A stretch of 64,000 bases of DNA, taken from assembly GCA_902464495.1 (NCBI GenBank), contig CABQJK010000006.1, forward strand, positions 1-64,000, written 5' to 3'. Shown here one piece after another: positions 1-7,728 of this stretch. Source of the stretch: an uncultured Collinsella sp. (lineage in GTDB: Bacteria; Actinomycetota; Coriobacteriia; Coriobacteriales; Coriobacteriaceae). The notes under the pieces were generated by a model. It had not been told where the DNA came from and searched no databases. It was given only the letters and a program-made list of their open reading frames with translations. Position numbers and translations under genes: made by a program. Numbering within the stretch: position 1 is the stretch's first letter; each line of letters begins with the position of its first letter.

Positions 1-2
1 TG

Positions 3-389
3 AAGGGCATGTGCGCTGCCGAGGCCACACTTCCCGAGGGCGGCGTGATCATCGACGTTGCCGGTTGTGCCGACGGCCACGGTGGCGAGGGCTTCTACCA
101 CAACATCGCCGATAACGATCCGGCTGAGTTCGAGCGCGCCTGCATCGACCGTCCCAAGGACGAGACCCTGCCCGATCAGTGGACGAGCCAGATCTTCGCC
201 CGTATCCTGGCACATCACCCCGTGATCATGGTTACCGACCTGTGCGATCACCAGATGATCAAGGACATGCACATGACGCCGGTCAACACCCTCGAGGAGG
301 CGCTCAAGCTCGCCTTTGAGATGAAGGGTGCCGATGCCAAGGTTGCCGTCATTCCCGATGGCCTGGGCGTTGTTGTTGCGCAGCACTAG
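3..389 (+). CDS. larA: Lactate racemase LarA, C-terminal part (5' end outside window)
   Basis: The frame is open from the left edge, so the start and the N-terminal residues that bind the nickel-pincer nucleotide are not visible. The roughly 128 residues seen have the Gly/Asp-rich GGVIIDVAGCADGHGGEGFY region and a Rossmann-like end typical of the LarA (DUF2088) family, which interconverts L- and D-lactate or racemises related 2-hydroxy acids. The identity is strengthened by larD directly downstream (49 bp gap) and by larB/larC facing it. The substrate cannot be told from this fragment; LarA homologues with other 2-hydroxy-acid substrates exist. Confidence 0.8.
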   Translation, partial: KGMCAAEATLPEGGVIIDVAGCADGHGGEGFYHNIADNDPAEFERACIDRPKDETLPDQWTSQIFARILAHHPVIMVTDLCDHQMIKDMHMTPVNTLEEALKLAFEMKGADAKVAVIPDGLGVVVAQH

Positions 390-438
390 TGCGCGGCCTA
401 AACGAATCGTTTTTAACTGACAAGAAAGATAAGGTTTT

Positions 439-1170
439 ATGCTTACCAAACTCCTCTGCGAATTCGGCGCAACTGCCCTCATGATCATCTTTGGCGTGGG
501 CGTGCACTGCGATACCGTGCTCAAGGGCACCAAGTATCAGGGCTCCGGCCATATGTTTGCCATCACCACCTGGTCTTTTGGCATCTCGGTCTGCCTGTTT
601 GTCTTTGGCGGCGCCGTGTGCATGAACCCCGCCATGGTGCTTGCCCAGTGCATCGTCGGCTTGGTGCCGTGGGGCAGCTGCATCCCCTTCATGATTGCCG
701 ATATGCTCGGCGGCTTTGTGGGTGCCGTAATCGCCTGGTTTATGTATGCCGATGAGTTCAAGGCTTCCGAGGGCGTCGTCGACCCCATTGCCCAGCGCAA
801 CATTTTCTCGACCAACCCCACCACCGAGGGTACGAACTATGCCCGTAACTTCTTCTGCGAGGCTATCTGCACTTTTGTGTTCATCAGCGCCATCCTTGCT
901 GCCGCTAGCCGCGCCGGCGAGAACGTTCTGATGCTCGCAATCTGCGTCGGCCTGATCGTTTGGGCCGTTGGCATGGGCATGGGCGGCATCACCGGCTTCG
1001 CCATGAACCAGGCGCGTGACCTTGGTCCTCGCATGGCCTATCAGGTGCTGCCGATCAAGAACAAGGCTGACAACAACTGGAAGTACGGCCTGCTTGTTCC
1101 TGGCATCGCTCCGTTTGTCGGTGCCGCTCTGGCCGCACTGTTTGTGCACGGTTTCTTGGGCATGTTCTAG
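439..1170 (+). CDS. larD: MIP-family channel, LarD-like lactate/glycerol facilitator
   Basis: A 243-residue membrane protein of the aquaporin/glycerol-facilitator superfamily. It has about six hydrophobic segments, a first NPA box (CMNPAMVLA, near residue 60) and a second box altered to NQARDLGPR (near residue 194; usual NPARD). LarD proteins of lactobacilli carry lactic acid and sit in lar operons. Here the gene follows larA by 49 bp, with an RBS-like GATAAGG, so passage of lactic acid is the most likely role. A general glycerol or water channel is the alternative. The Pro-to-Gln change in the second NPA box is unusual and could alter selectivity. Confidence 0.75.
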   Translation: MLTKLLCEFGATALMIIFGVGVHCDTVLKGTKYQGSGHMFAITTWSFGISVCLFVFGGAVCMNPAMVLAQCIVGLVPWGSCIPFMIADMLGGFVGAVIAWFMYADEFKASEGVVDPIAQRNIFSTNPTTEGTNYARNFFCEAICTFVFISAILAAASRAGENVLMLAICVGLIVWAVGMGMGGITGFAMNQARDLGPRMAYQVLPIKNKADNNWKYGLLVPGIAPFVGAALAALFVHGFLGMF

Positions 1171-1196
1171 TCCGAGGCTACATAGTTGTCCGCTGG

Positions 1197-1311
1197 CCGC
1201 ATGGGGTAACTTCCCAGCGCGTCCTCGGACATGAAAGAACCCCCGCTGCGCACTTCGTGCGGCGGGGGTTCTTTCGTCCTGCGGAATGCGCTGGGAAGTT
1301 ACCCCATGCGG
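1197..1311. terminator. Nested double hairpin between convergent larD and tetR
   Basis: Outer arms 1197-1220 and 1288-1311 are perfect 24-bp reverse complements. They enclose a second GC-rich hairpin (1234-1253 with 1257-1274) with flanking A and T runs that would terminate in both directions. The rest of the gap to 1470 shows nothing I can assign. Confidence 0.8.
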
Positions 1312-1470
1312 ACAGCTGCGGGGTCTTTGTTGCGTTCGTACAAGCAACCCAACATATATCTGAATTTGGATGGGAGGGGCTTGTTGCTGGTATGGATGTT
1401 GAAGCGCGAATGACACTTTGGGATGCGTGGCGGCTTGGGTTGGGGCGATGCTTTGGGATGAGCTTCTTAC

Positions 1471-2010
1471 TTAGTTGAAGAGGGGTTTTATGGCTGATAG
1501 GTAGTCTTTGGCTACGTCCTCTTTTGGGGCTTGGAAGTTATGCCAGGCCCACCATTGGACCATTCCTACGAAGCTTGAGGCTATGTGGTGTAGTAGGAAG
1601 CTTCGGTCCATGGTGCCGGCGGGCCCTTGGGGGCCGTTGGGGACGGTTTCGGCTGCTCGTGACATGATGGTCTTGCGTAAGCAGTCGGCGAAGACGCGTG
1701 AGCCGGCGCCGGCTACGAGGGCTCGTACGCCCTGGCGGCGTTCCCAGAGGTTGTTGAGGATATGCTCGACTTGTACGAGCGGATCATCGAGCGGTGTGCC
1801 ATCGTCGTCGAGGGCGTGGGTGCAGATGTCGCTCACGAGTTCGGACAGTAGGTCATCCTTGCTCTTGAAGAGGCCGTAGAATGTCGCGCGGCCTACGTGA
1901 GCGCGCGCGATGATGTCGCCGACGGTGATCTTGCCGTAGTCCTCCTCGCGAAGGAGCTCGGAAAACGCCGTGACAATAGCGGCGCGGCTTTTGGTTTTGC
2001 GGGCATCCAT
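1471..2010 (-). CDS. TetR-family transcriptional regulator
   Basis: 179 residues with an N-terminal TetR helix-turn-helix (ITVGDIIARAHVGRATFYGLF, about residues 28-48) and a helical C-terminal ligand domain rich in Trp/His near WWAWHNF. The start was placed at the ATG two bases after the larC stop rather than at an ATG overlapping larC, because TetR proteins normally begin just before the MDARKTKSRAAIV-type helix. It is the last gene of larB-larC-tetR, so control of the lar genes by lactate or nickel is a reasonable guess. The inverted repeat upstream of larB (3769-3800) is a candidate site. Confidence 0.8.
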   Translation of the reverse strand: MDARKTKSRAAIVTAFSELLREEDYGKITVGDIIARAHVGRATFYGLFKSKDDLLSELVSDICTHALDDDGTPLDDPLVQVEHILNNLWERRQGVRALVAGAGSRVFADCLRKTIMSRAAETVPNGPQGPAGTMDRSFLLHHIASSFVGMVQWWAWHNFQAPKEDVAKDYLSAIKPLFN

Positions 2011-2012
2011 GG

Positions 2013-2930
2013 CTATGCATCCACATGAACAAGCAGGCAACGGAGCGTGCCGGAGCAGCCCTCGTAGGGGCGCTTACCGGCGCCGTAGCCGACGGCCTCG
2101 ATGCGGTAGCGGGCCGGCAGGTGCTCGGACGTGCGCAGTGCGGCGACGATGGCGGCGCCCGTGGGCGTCACAAGCTCGCCGGCGACTGGTGCGGGCGTGA
2201 GGACGATATTGCCCGCCTGGCACAGGTTGACGACAGCGGGGACGGGAATGGGCATGAGACCGTGGGCACAACGGATGGTACCGTGACCCTCGGAGAGCGA
2301 CTCGACCACGATGTCCTCAATACCCAGGTCATCGAGGCAGATGGCGACAGAGCAGACGTCGACGATGGAATCGACGGCGCCCACCTCGTGGAACATGACG
2401 GTCTCGGGCGTTTTGCCGTGAGCCTTGGCCTCGGCAGCGGCGAGCGCGGTAAAGATGGCGAGGGCGCGACGCTTGGCGCCATCGCTTAACTGCGAGCCAT
2501 CGATGATGGCGGTAACGTCCGCCAAAGAACGGTGGTGATGGTGGTGGGCGTGATGATGGTCCTCGTGGCCATGGTCGTGGGCCTCATGATCATGCTCGTG
2601 GCAGTGCTCGTGTTCGTGCTCGCCATGATCATGATGGTGGTGCTCATGCTCGTGCGTGTGCTCGGCAGCTGCTTCGTTGCCGTAGAGCCAGACCATATCG
2701 TGATCGTGGTTCTCGAGCTCCTCTGCAAGCTGGACGTCGAAATCGCAGGCGTCGATGCCATGCTTGTTTACGCGCGTCACGGCGATCGAAAAGCCGTCGA
2801 CCGGCAGCGTGGCGAGCTGCTCGCGCAGGTGCTCCTCGCTGGCGCCCAGGTCGAGCAGGGCCGCGACGGTCATATCGCCGCTGATGCCCGAGGTGCCGTC
2901 AATGATAAGCGTGTGCTGATGGTTAGACAT
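2013..2930 (-). CDS. larC: Nickel-insertion protein LarC, N-terminal (LarC1) part only, His-rich
   Basis: 305 residues. The N-terminus (LIIDGTSGISGDMTVAALLDLGA) and the later FHEVGAVDSIVDVCSVAICLDDLG and TPTGAAIVAAL motifs are typical of LarC, the CTP-dependent cyclometallase that inserts nickel into the LarA cofactor. Between them, about residues 90-135, lies a stretch with roughly 25 histidines, a probable nickel-binding tail. The protein ends after LarC1. In lactobacilli LarC1 is joined to LarC2 by ribosomal frameshifting, but here the tetR gene starts two bases after the stop and no LarC2-like sequence follows. Eleven bases separate it from larB upstream. Confidence 0.85.
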   Translation of the reverse strand: MSNHQHTLIIDGTSGISGDMTVAALLDLGASEEHLREQLATLPVDGFSIAVTRVNKHGIDACDFDVQLAEELENHDHDMVWLYGNEAAAEHTHEHEHHHHDHGEHEHEHCHEHDHEAHDHGHEDHHHAHHHHHRSLADVTAIIDGSQLSDGAKRRALAIFTALAAAEAKAHGKTPETVMFHEVGAVDSIVDVCSVAICLDDLGIEDIVVESLSEGHGTIRCAHGLMPIPVPAVVNLCQAGNIVLTPAPVAGELVTPTGAAIVAALRTSEHLPARYRIEAVGYGAGKRPYEGCSGTLRCLLVHVDA

Positions 2931-2940
2931 GGAATGCTCC

Positions 2941-3723
2941 TTAACGGGCGCAGGGCGTGCCAGCGCTCAGATGATTGATAAGACTTGCTTGGTAGGCGGC
3001 GCCAAAGCCGTTGTCGATATTGACGACCGAAACGCCGCTAGCGCAGGAATTGAGCATGGCGAGCAGCGCGGCCACGCCACCAAAACTTGCGCCGTAGCCC
3101 ACGCTGGTGGGAACGGCGATGACCGGACAGCTCACCAGGCCGCCGATAACGCTTGCCAGAGCGCCCTCCATGCCGGCGATGGCAATGACCACCTGCGCCT
3201 GGGCAAGTTCCTCGGCATGCGCGAGCAGGCGGTGCAGGCCGGCGACGCCAACATCGTAGAGGCGGTCGACTTCGTTGCCATAGAACTCGGCCGTCAACGC
3301 GGCTTCCTCGGCGACGGGCAAGTCGCTCGTGCCGGCGCAGGCGACGACGATGCGCCCGTTGCCGGTAGGGGAGGGCTTGCCGCCCACGAGGGCGAGCTGT
3401 GCGTCCGGGACATATCCCAGGTCGATGCCGTTGCCAAGAAGCTTAGCGGTGCGCGCGGCTTTTTCGGCATCCAGGCGCGTGACCAGGATGCGCTCCTGGC
3501 TGGCATCGCGCAGTGCTTCGATAATGGCGGCAATCTGATCGGCGGTTTTACCGGCCCCGTAGACAACCTCGCCGGCTCCCTGGCGCACCCCGCGCGAAAG
3601 ATCGAGCTGCGCAAAGCCTAAATCGGCGGTCGGAGCCGTCTGGATGCGCGTGAGGGCGTCGGCAGGGGTGACTGCTCCGCCGGCAACATCGCTCAGCAAT
3701 TGCTCAAGATCTCGCTTGTCCAT
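2941..3723 (-). CDS. larB: LarB, pyridinium-3,5-biscarboxylate synthase (PurE-like)
   Basis: 260 residues. The C-terminal half is PurE-like (VVACAGTSDLPVAEEAALTAEFYG and the Gly-rich VGYGASFGGVAALLAMLNSCASG). LarB carboxylates and hydrolyses nicotinate adenine dinucleotide as the first step of nickel-pincer cofactor synthesis. The start at MDKRDLEQLL was chosen over an ATG 11 codons upstream because it matches the normal LarB start and follows GGGAACATAT. LarE, the sulfur donor protein, is not in the window and should be looked for upstream of larA. Confidence 0.88.
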   Translation of the reverse strand: MDKRDLEQLLSDVAGGAVTPADALTRIQTAPTADLGFAQLDLSRGVRQGAGEVVYGAGKTADQIAAIIEALRDASQERILVTRLDAEKAARTAKLLGNGIDLGYVPDAQLALVGGKPSPTGNGRIVVACAGTSDLPVAEEAALTAEFYGNEVDRLYDVGVAGLHRLLAHAEELAQAQVVIAIAGMEGALASVIGGLVSCPVIAVPTSVGYGASFGGVAALLAMLNSCASGVSVVNIDNGFGAAYQASLINHLSAGTPCAR

Positions 3724-3768
3724 ATATGTTCCCTTCGACGGCGCAAAGTCTAGCACTCAAAGAGCATT

Positions 3769-3800
3769 TTTCCGAACACTAAGACAAAATTGTTCGGAAA
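3769..3800. promoter_or_regulatory. Inverted repeat upstream of larB operon, candidate repressor site
   Basis: TTTCCGAACA (3769-3778) and TGTTCGGAAA (3791-3800) are perfect 10-bp arms separated by 12 bp, about 50 bp before the larB start. The position fits an operator for the operon's own TetR, which is inference. Confidence 0.5.
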
Positions 3801-3837
3801 CTATAGGACAGACTGATTCAATTGTTAGACGGATCGA

Positions 3838-4473
3838 CTAGTCGCGCAGGATGATGTCCATGGCGAGCATCAGGTTGCGCTCATCGATGGCAAACGGGGC
3901 GGCTTCGCGCGTCTTGGGCTTGGCGCAAAACGCGATGCCCGTGCCCGCGGCCTGGATCATGGGGATGTCGTTTGCCCCGTCGCCAATAGCGACCGTGTGG
4001 GCCATGTCGACGCCGCACTCAACTGCCCAGTCCAGCAGCTGGATGAGCTTGGACTCCTTGGTCACGATGTCTGCCGCCAGCTTACCCGTGAGCTTGCCGT
4101 CCACGACCTCCAGGCGGTTAGCCAGGCAAAAATCGATGCCCGCGGCGGTCACGATCTTATCGGCGACCTCGTGAAAGCCGCCGCTTACCACGCCGACCTT
4201 CCAGCCCTTGCTGTGCGCCGAGCGCACAAGCTCCAGCGCGCCGGGGGTAAACGTCACACGCTCAAAGGTGCGCTCGAACACGCTCTCGTCCAGGCCGGCG
4301 AGCAGCCCCACGCGCTCCTCGAGTGCCTGCTTAAAGTCAAGCTCGCCGCGCATGGCGCGCTCAGTGATCTGTGCCACCTGCTCGCCTACGCCGGCCTCCT
4401 CGCCCAACAGGTCGATGACCTCCTGGTTGATGAGCGTGGAGTCGATATCCATAACGATGAGGCGTGCGGTCAT
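3838..4473 (-). CDS. serB: Phosphoserine phosphatase (HAD superfamily)
   Basis: 211 residues. HAD motif I is MDIDSTLINQEV (nucleophile Asp plus second Asp) at the N-terminus, motif II lies in VGVVSGGFHEVADKI, and motif IV in IGDGANDIPMI. This pattern and the length fit the catalytic core of SerB without the N-terminal ACT region found in some homologues. The last step of serine synthesis is the expected role. The start ATG at 4473 lies just before the conserved strand and follows GGAAAGG; a more upstream ATG would add an unlikely leader. It stands alone, divergent from aspS. Confidence 0.85.
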   Translation of the reverse strand: MTARLIVMDIDSTLINQEVIDLLGEEAGVGEQVAQITERAMRGELDFKQALEERVGLLAGLDESVFERTFERVTFTPGALELVRSAHSKGWKVGVVSGGFHEVADKIVTAAGIDFCLANRLEVVDGKLTGKLAADIVTKESKLIQLLDWAVECGVDMAHTVAIGDGANDIPMIQAAGTGIAFCAKPKTREAAPFAIDERNLMLAMDIILRD

Positions 4474-4729
4474 GACGGGCCTTTCCGAGTGCAGTTGTAT
4501 TGGGGCACATTGTCGCACGTGACGAGCGCGGGCGGGTGCCGCGGCGCGTCAATTGTTTCGTCTCCGTCAAGTCTTTGGGCAGGAGCTACTTTTCCGCGGC
4601 ACATCAGCACAGGTGCGATAAGATAGAACGCCATGTCTGGCTGCGCGGTTTACGCAGGCCGGGCAAATCTGTACGACGCCGCCCGGAACGACACGGGGCG
4701 GCACAGATCCATAAAGGAGGATCACTGGT
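4474..4729. other. Divergent intergenic region serB/aspS
   Basis: 256 bp. A short GC hairpin (about 4672-4704) and a strong AAAGGAGGA RBS precede aspS. I looked for a T-box leader (AGGGTGGNACCGCG) and did not see one. No other element is evident. Confidence 0.5.
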
Positions 4730-6517
4730 ATGAGCCAGACCCGTCCCATCGACGAGCATTCCATGCACACCCGTACCTGCGGCGAGCTTCGCCGCGAGAA
4801 CGTGGGCGAAGAGGTCACCCTCACCGGTTGGGTGAGCCGTCGCCGCGACCACGGCGGCCTTATCTTCTGCGACCTTCGCGACCGCGAGGGCATCACGCAG
4901 CTCACCTTCGACCCCGAGCACTCCGACGGCGACGCCTTTAAGATTGCCGAGACCATGCGTCCCGAGTGGCCCATCAAGATTCATGGCGTCGTGCGCGCCC
5001 GTGGCGAGGAGACCACCAACACCAAGCTCGCGACCGGCGAGATCGAGGTCCTGACCGACCACGCCGAGGTACTCAACACGTCCGTCACCCCGCCGTTCCA
5101 GATCGAGGACGGCATCGAGACCAGCGAGGACACCCGCCTGCGCTATCGCTATCTGGACCTCCGCCGTCCCGAGATGATGGCCAACCTCAAGCTGCGCTCC
5201 GACTTTACCTTTGCCATTCGCGAGGCGCTGCACAACCGTGAGTTCATGGAGGTCGAGACACCCTCCCTGTTCAAGTCCACGCCCGAGGGCGCCCGCGACT
5301 TCATCGTTCCCAGCCGCATCCAGCCGGGTAACTTCTACGCCCTGCCGCAGTCCCCGCAGCTTCTGAAGCAGCTGCTCATGGTCGGTGGCGTTGAGCGCTA
5401 CTACCAGGTCGCCAAGTGCTTCCGCGACGAGGACCTGCGTGCCGACCGTCAGCCCGAGTTCACTCAGGTCGATATCGAGATGTCCTTCGTGGACCAGAAC
5501 GATGTCATGAGCGCGCTCGAGGAGGTCCTGGCCGATGCCTTCGGTCGCATGGGTGTCGAGATGCCCACGCCGCTGCGTCGCATGGACTACTGGGAGGCCA
5601 TGGACACCTATGGCTCCGACAAGCCCGATACCCGCTACGGCATGCACCTGGTCGACCTGACCGACATCTTTGCCAACTCCAAGTTCAAGGTCTTTGCGAC
5701 TGCCGCGAACGAGGAGGGCTCTGTCGTCAAGGCAATCAACGCCAAGGGTGCCGGTGCCTGGGCACGTGCCAAGATCGACAAGCTCGCCGGCGTGGCCTCC
5801 ACGTTTGGCGCCAAGGGCCTGGCATGGATCGCATTCCGCGAGGACGGCTCCATCAACAGCCCCATCGTCAAGTTCTTCTCGGACGAGGAGATGGCGGCTC
5901 TGCGTGAGCGCATGGACGTCGAGCCCGGCGACCTTGTGATGTTCGCCGCCGGTCCGCGCCTGCTCTCCGACGAGATCCTGGGCGGCATGCGTTCCCACAT
6001 GGCCAATGCGCTCGAGGTCAAGCGCGAGGGCCACGACTTCCTGTGGGTCGTCAACTTCCCGCTGTTCCACTGGGACGAGGATCGCAAGGCCTATGCTGCC
6101 GAGCACCAGCCCTTTACCCTGCCGACCGAGACCGACATCGCCAAGATCGAGGCCGACCCGCTGGCAGCCGGTTCCTGCACCTACGACTTTGTCATGGACG
6201 GCTTTGAGGCCGGCGGCGGCGGTATGCGTATCCACAACGCCGAAATGCAGATGTCCATGCTCAAGCTCCTGGGCTTTACCGAGGAGCGCGCCGAGTCGCA
6301 GTTCGGCTTCCTCATGGAGGCTCTCAAGTTTGGTGCGCCCCCGATGGGCGGCTTCGCCCTGGGCCTGGACCGCGTGTGCATGCTGCTCACCGGCTCCGAC
6401 TCCATCCGCGACGTCATGGCGTTCCCCAAGACGGCCAGCGGCTCCGACCTCATGTCGGGCGCCCCGAGTGCCGTTTCCGGCGCCCAGCTCAAGGACGTTA
6501 GCCTGCGCCTGATGTAG
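4730..6517 (+). CDS. aspS: Aspartyl-tRNA synthetase (possibly non-discriminating)
   Basis: 595 residues, the normal bacterial AspRS length. The order is an N-terminal OB-fold anticodon domain (TLTGWVSRRRDHGGLIFCDLRDREGITQ), class II motif 2 (CFRDEDLRADRQPEFTQVDIEMSF), the GAD insertion, and motif 3 (GGFALGLDRVCMLL). It charges tRNA-Asp in the cytoplasm. Whether it also misacylates tRNA-Asn depends on asparaginyl-tRNA synthetase and GatCAB elsewhere in the genome. The start is fixed by AAAGGAGG eight bases upstream. Confidence 0.95.
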   Translation: MSQTRPIDEHSMHTRTCGELRRENVGEEVTLTGWVSRRRDHGGLIFCDLRDREGITQLTFDPEHSDGDAFKIAETMRPEWPIKIHGVVRARGEETTNTKLATGEIEVLTDHAEVLNTSVTPPFQIEDGIETSEDTRLRYRYLDLRRPEMMANLKLRSDFTFAIREALHNREFMEVETPSLFKSTPEGARDFIVPSRIQPGNFYALPQSPQLLKQLLMVGGVERYYQVAKCFRDEDLRADRQPEFTQVDIEMSFVDQNDVMSALEEVLADAFGRMGVEMPTPLRRMDYWEAMDTYGSDKPDTRYGMHLVDLTDIFANSKFKVFATAANEEGSVVKAINAKGAGAWARAKIDKLAGVASTFGAKGLAWIAFREDGSINSPIVKFFSDEEMAALRERMDVEPGDLVMFAAGPRLLSDEILGGMRSHMANALEVKREGHDFLWVVNFPLFHWDEDRKAYAAEHQPFTLPTETDIAKIEADPLAAGSCTYDFVMDGFEAGGGGMRIHNAEMQMSMLKLLGFTEERAESQFGFLMEALKFGAPPMGGFALGLDRVCMLLTGSDSIRDVMAFPKTASGSDLMSGAPSAVSGAQLKDVSLRLM

Positions 6518-6543
6518 ACGAACGGCTTACATATTGCCTGTTG

Positions 6544-6576
6544 CGAGGGAAGGACGCGCGCCTTCCCTCGTTTTTT
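6544..6576 (+). terminator. Rho-independent terminator after aspS
   Basis: CGAGGGAAGG / CCTTCCCTCG stem followed by T6. Confidence 0.9.
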
Positions 6577-6661
6577 GTGGGACGGGGATGCGCCGGTAAC
6601 GTACAATAACTACCACGTGGCCGGGTTTGCCGGCCGAATGTGCGACGTCGTGGGAGGGGAC

Positions 6662-6910
6662 ATGGTCGAGTTTACAAAGACGATTAAAGATCCGTTGGGA
6701 TTGCATGCCCGCCCGGTTGCGCTGCTCTATGACATTATTGCCAAGCATCGTAGCAACGTATCGGTCAGCATCGGCGATCGCCATACCGACGGCCGCGATG
6801 TGATGGGGCTCATGGCTCTCTACGGCGAATGTGGCGAAGACATCGTGTTCCGCGTTTCGGGCGTGGATGAGGCCTCCTGCGTCACATCGATCAGAAACCT
6901 CTCGCTCTAA
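6662..6910 (+). CDS. HPr-family phosphocarrier with Asp at position 46
   Basis: 82 residues. LGLHARPVAL places the phosphorylatable His at residue 15, as in PTS HPr. The regulatory-serine region reads GRDVMGLMALYG, with Asp46 exactly where Firmicute HPr has Ser46, so HPr kinase could not modify it. The start was set at MVEFTKTIKD because GGGAGGGGA lies just upstream and the HPr fold begins there. No EI or EII gene is in the window. It may be a housekeeping HPr or a regulatory paralogue like Crh, but Crh lacks His15 whereas this protein keeps it. Confidence 0.88.
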   Translation: MVEFTKTIKDPLGLHARPVALLYDIIAKHRSNVSVSIGDRHTDGRDVMGLMALYGECGEDIVFRVSGVDEASCVTSIRNLSL

Positions 6911-6919
6911 GCATGACAG

Positions 6920-6955
6920 GGCGCGGCAAAGGACAGCTCTTTGCCGCGCCTTTTT
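6920..6955 (+). terminator. Rho-independent terminator after HPr gene
   Basis: GGCGCGGCAAAG / CTTTGCCGCGCC stem followed by T5. Confidence 0.9.
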
Positions 6956-7002
6956 GCTTCGTATAGGAAACTTTTTCGAAATCTAAATGGGGACCCTTTC
7001 CA

Positions 7003-7056
7003 AAAAGTTAACCACGTGCTAGTTTACTATAGCGAACATAGACGTGGTTAACTTTT
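7003..7056. promoter_or_regulatory. 15-bp perfect inverted repeat upstream of feo operon
   Basis: AAAAGTTAACCACGT (7003-7017) and ACGTGGTTAACTTTT (7042-7056) are exact reverse complements with a 24-bp spacer, 44 bp before feoA. Iron-responsive control of feo by DtxR/IdeR or Fur is usual, but this sequence is not a clear match to either consensus, so the regulator is unknown. Confidence 0.6.
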
Positions 7057-7099
7057 GCTGCGTCGATGTTGAGGACGAACTGACGTTAGGAGCTCACTC

Positions 7100-7342
7100 A
7101 TGTCTTGCGGACCGCAGATGCCGGCTATGCCGCTTTCGATGGTAAAAGCGGGCGAAACCGTGCGCGTGTCTCGCGTAAAGGGCAATGAGGATATGAAGCA
7201 CCATCTCAAGGACCTCGGCTTTGTCGAGGGCAACGAGATCCACGTGGTGAGCTCGAGTGGCGCCAATATCATCGTCACGGTGCTGGGCGCTCGCTTTGGC
7301 ATCGATTCCAAGGTCGCCATGCACATCATGACCGTCGGTTAG
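7100..7342 (+). CDS. feoA: FeoA domain protein (first copy)
   Basis: 80 residues with the SH3-like FeoA fold: a short N-terminal leader with Cys3, then MVKAGETVRVSRVKGNEDMKHHLKDLGFVEGNEIHVV. FeoA supports the ferrous-iron transporter FeoB, probably through its cytoplasmic G domain. Two FeoA genes in tandem before feoB are common in anaerobes. The second copy begins 39 bp downstream and is more basic (Arg-rich helix), so the two may not be interchangeable. Confidence 0.9.
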   Translation: MSCGPQMPAMPLSMVKAGETVRVSRVKGNEDMKHHLKDLGFVEGNEIHVVSSSGANIIVTVLGARFGIDSKVAMHIMTVG

Positions 7343-7381
7343 TCCACAGCGTTCTGTAAAAACTGAAAGGGGGACAAGTAA

Positions 7382-7603
7382 ATGAAGACGTTGGGTGACG
7401 TTAAGGTGGGCGAGAGCTCTACCATCGTCAAGCTTCACGGTGAGGGCGCACTTCGCCGTCACCTCATGGACCTGGGGCTCATCAAGGGCACTTCGTTCAA
7501 GGTCGTAAAGGTTGCACCGCTCGGTGATCCGGTCGAGATCAACGTGCGCGGCTACGAGCTTTCCATCCGTAAGGAGGAGGCCGCCGTCGTCGAGGTCCAG
7601 TAA
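7382..7603 (+). CDS. feoA: FeoA domain protein (second copy)
   Basis: 73 residues, SH3-like FeoA fold (LGDVKVGESSTIVKLHGEGALRRHLMDLGLIKGTSF), with the conserved DLGL-KG turn. It lies between the first feoA and feoB, preceded by AAAGGGGGACAAG. The expected role is as an accessory or regulator of FeoB. Confidence 0.9.
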   Translation: MKTLGDVKVGESSTIVKLHGEGALRRHLMDLGLIKGTSFKVVKVAPLGDPVEINVRGYELSIRKEEAAVVEVQ

Positions 7604-7631
7604 GGGATCTTTGCGCGGTTATTTCTGCAGA

Positions 7632-7655
7632 TAAAGTTAGGTTTTTCTAACTTAA
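7632..7655. promoter_or_regulatory. Short inverted repeat before feoB, possible iron-regulator site
   Basis: AAGTTAG (7634-7640) and CTAACTT (7647-7653) around a GTTTTT centre, about 75 bp before feoB. It resembles half-sites of DtxR-type iron boxes (TTAGGTTAG) but is not a full match. It could instead mark an internal promoter or processing hairpin. Confidence 0.35.
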
Positions 7656-7728
7656 TGCAGCATCTTTGAAGCACATTATCCAGCCCGCGCGGAGAAAGCA
7701 GCGCAGGCACACAAGGAAGAAGGATTGA

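Noticed and set aside
2530..2700. Val/Met-rich plus-strand frame near 2532-2978
   Set aside because: This is the antisense of the His-rich codons (CAC/CAT) of larC, not a membrane protein.
4474..4729. Possible T-box leader of aspS
   Set aside because: No AGGGTGGNACCGCG antiterminator core or specifier stem was found; only a short GC hairpin is present.
4604..6235. Very long minus-strand open frame opposite aspS
   Set aside because: It is a mirror of the codon bias of aspS (high-GC third positions); it has no RBS or family motifs. The same applies to the other long antisense frames opposite uxaC, uxaB, ligA and the ABC genes.
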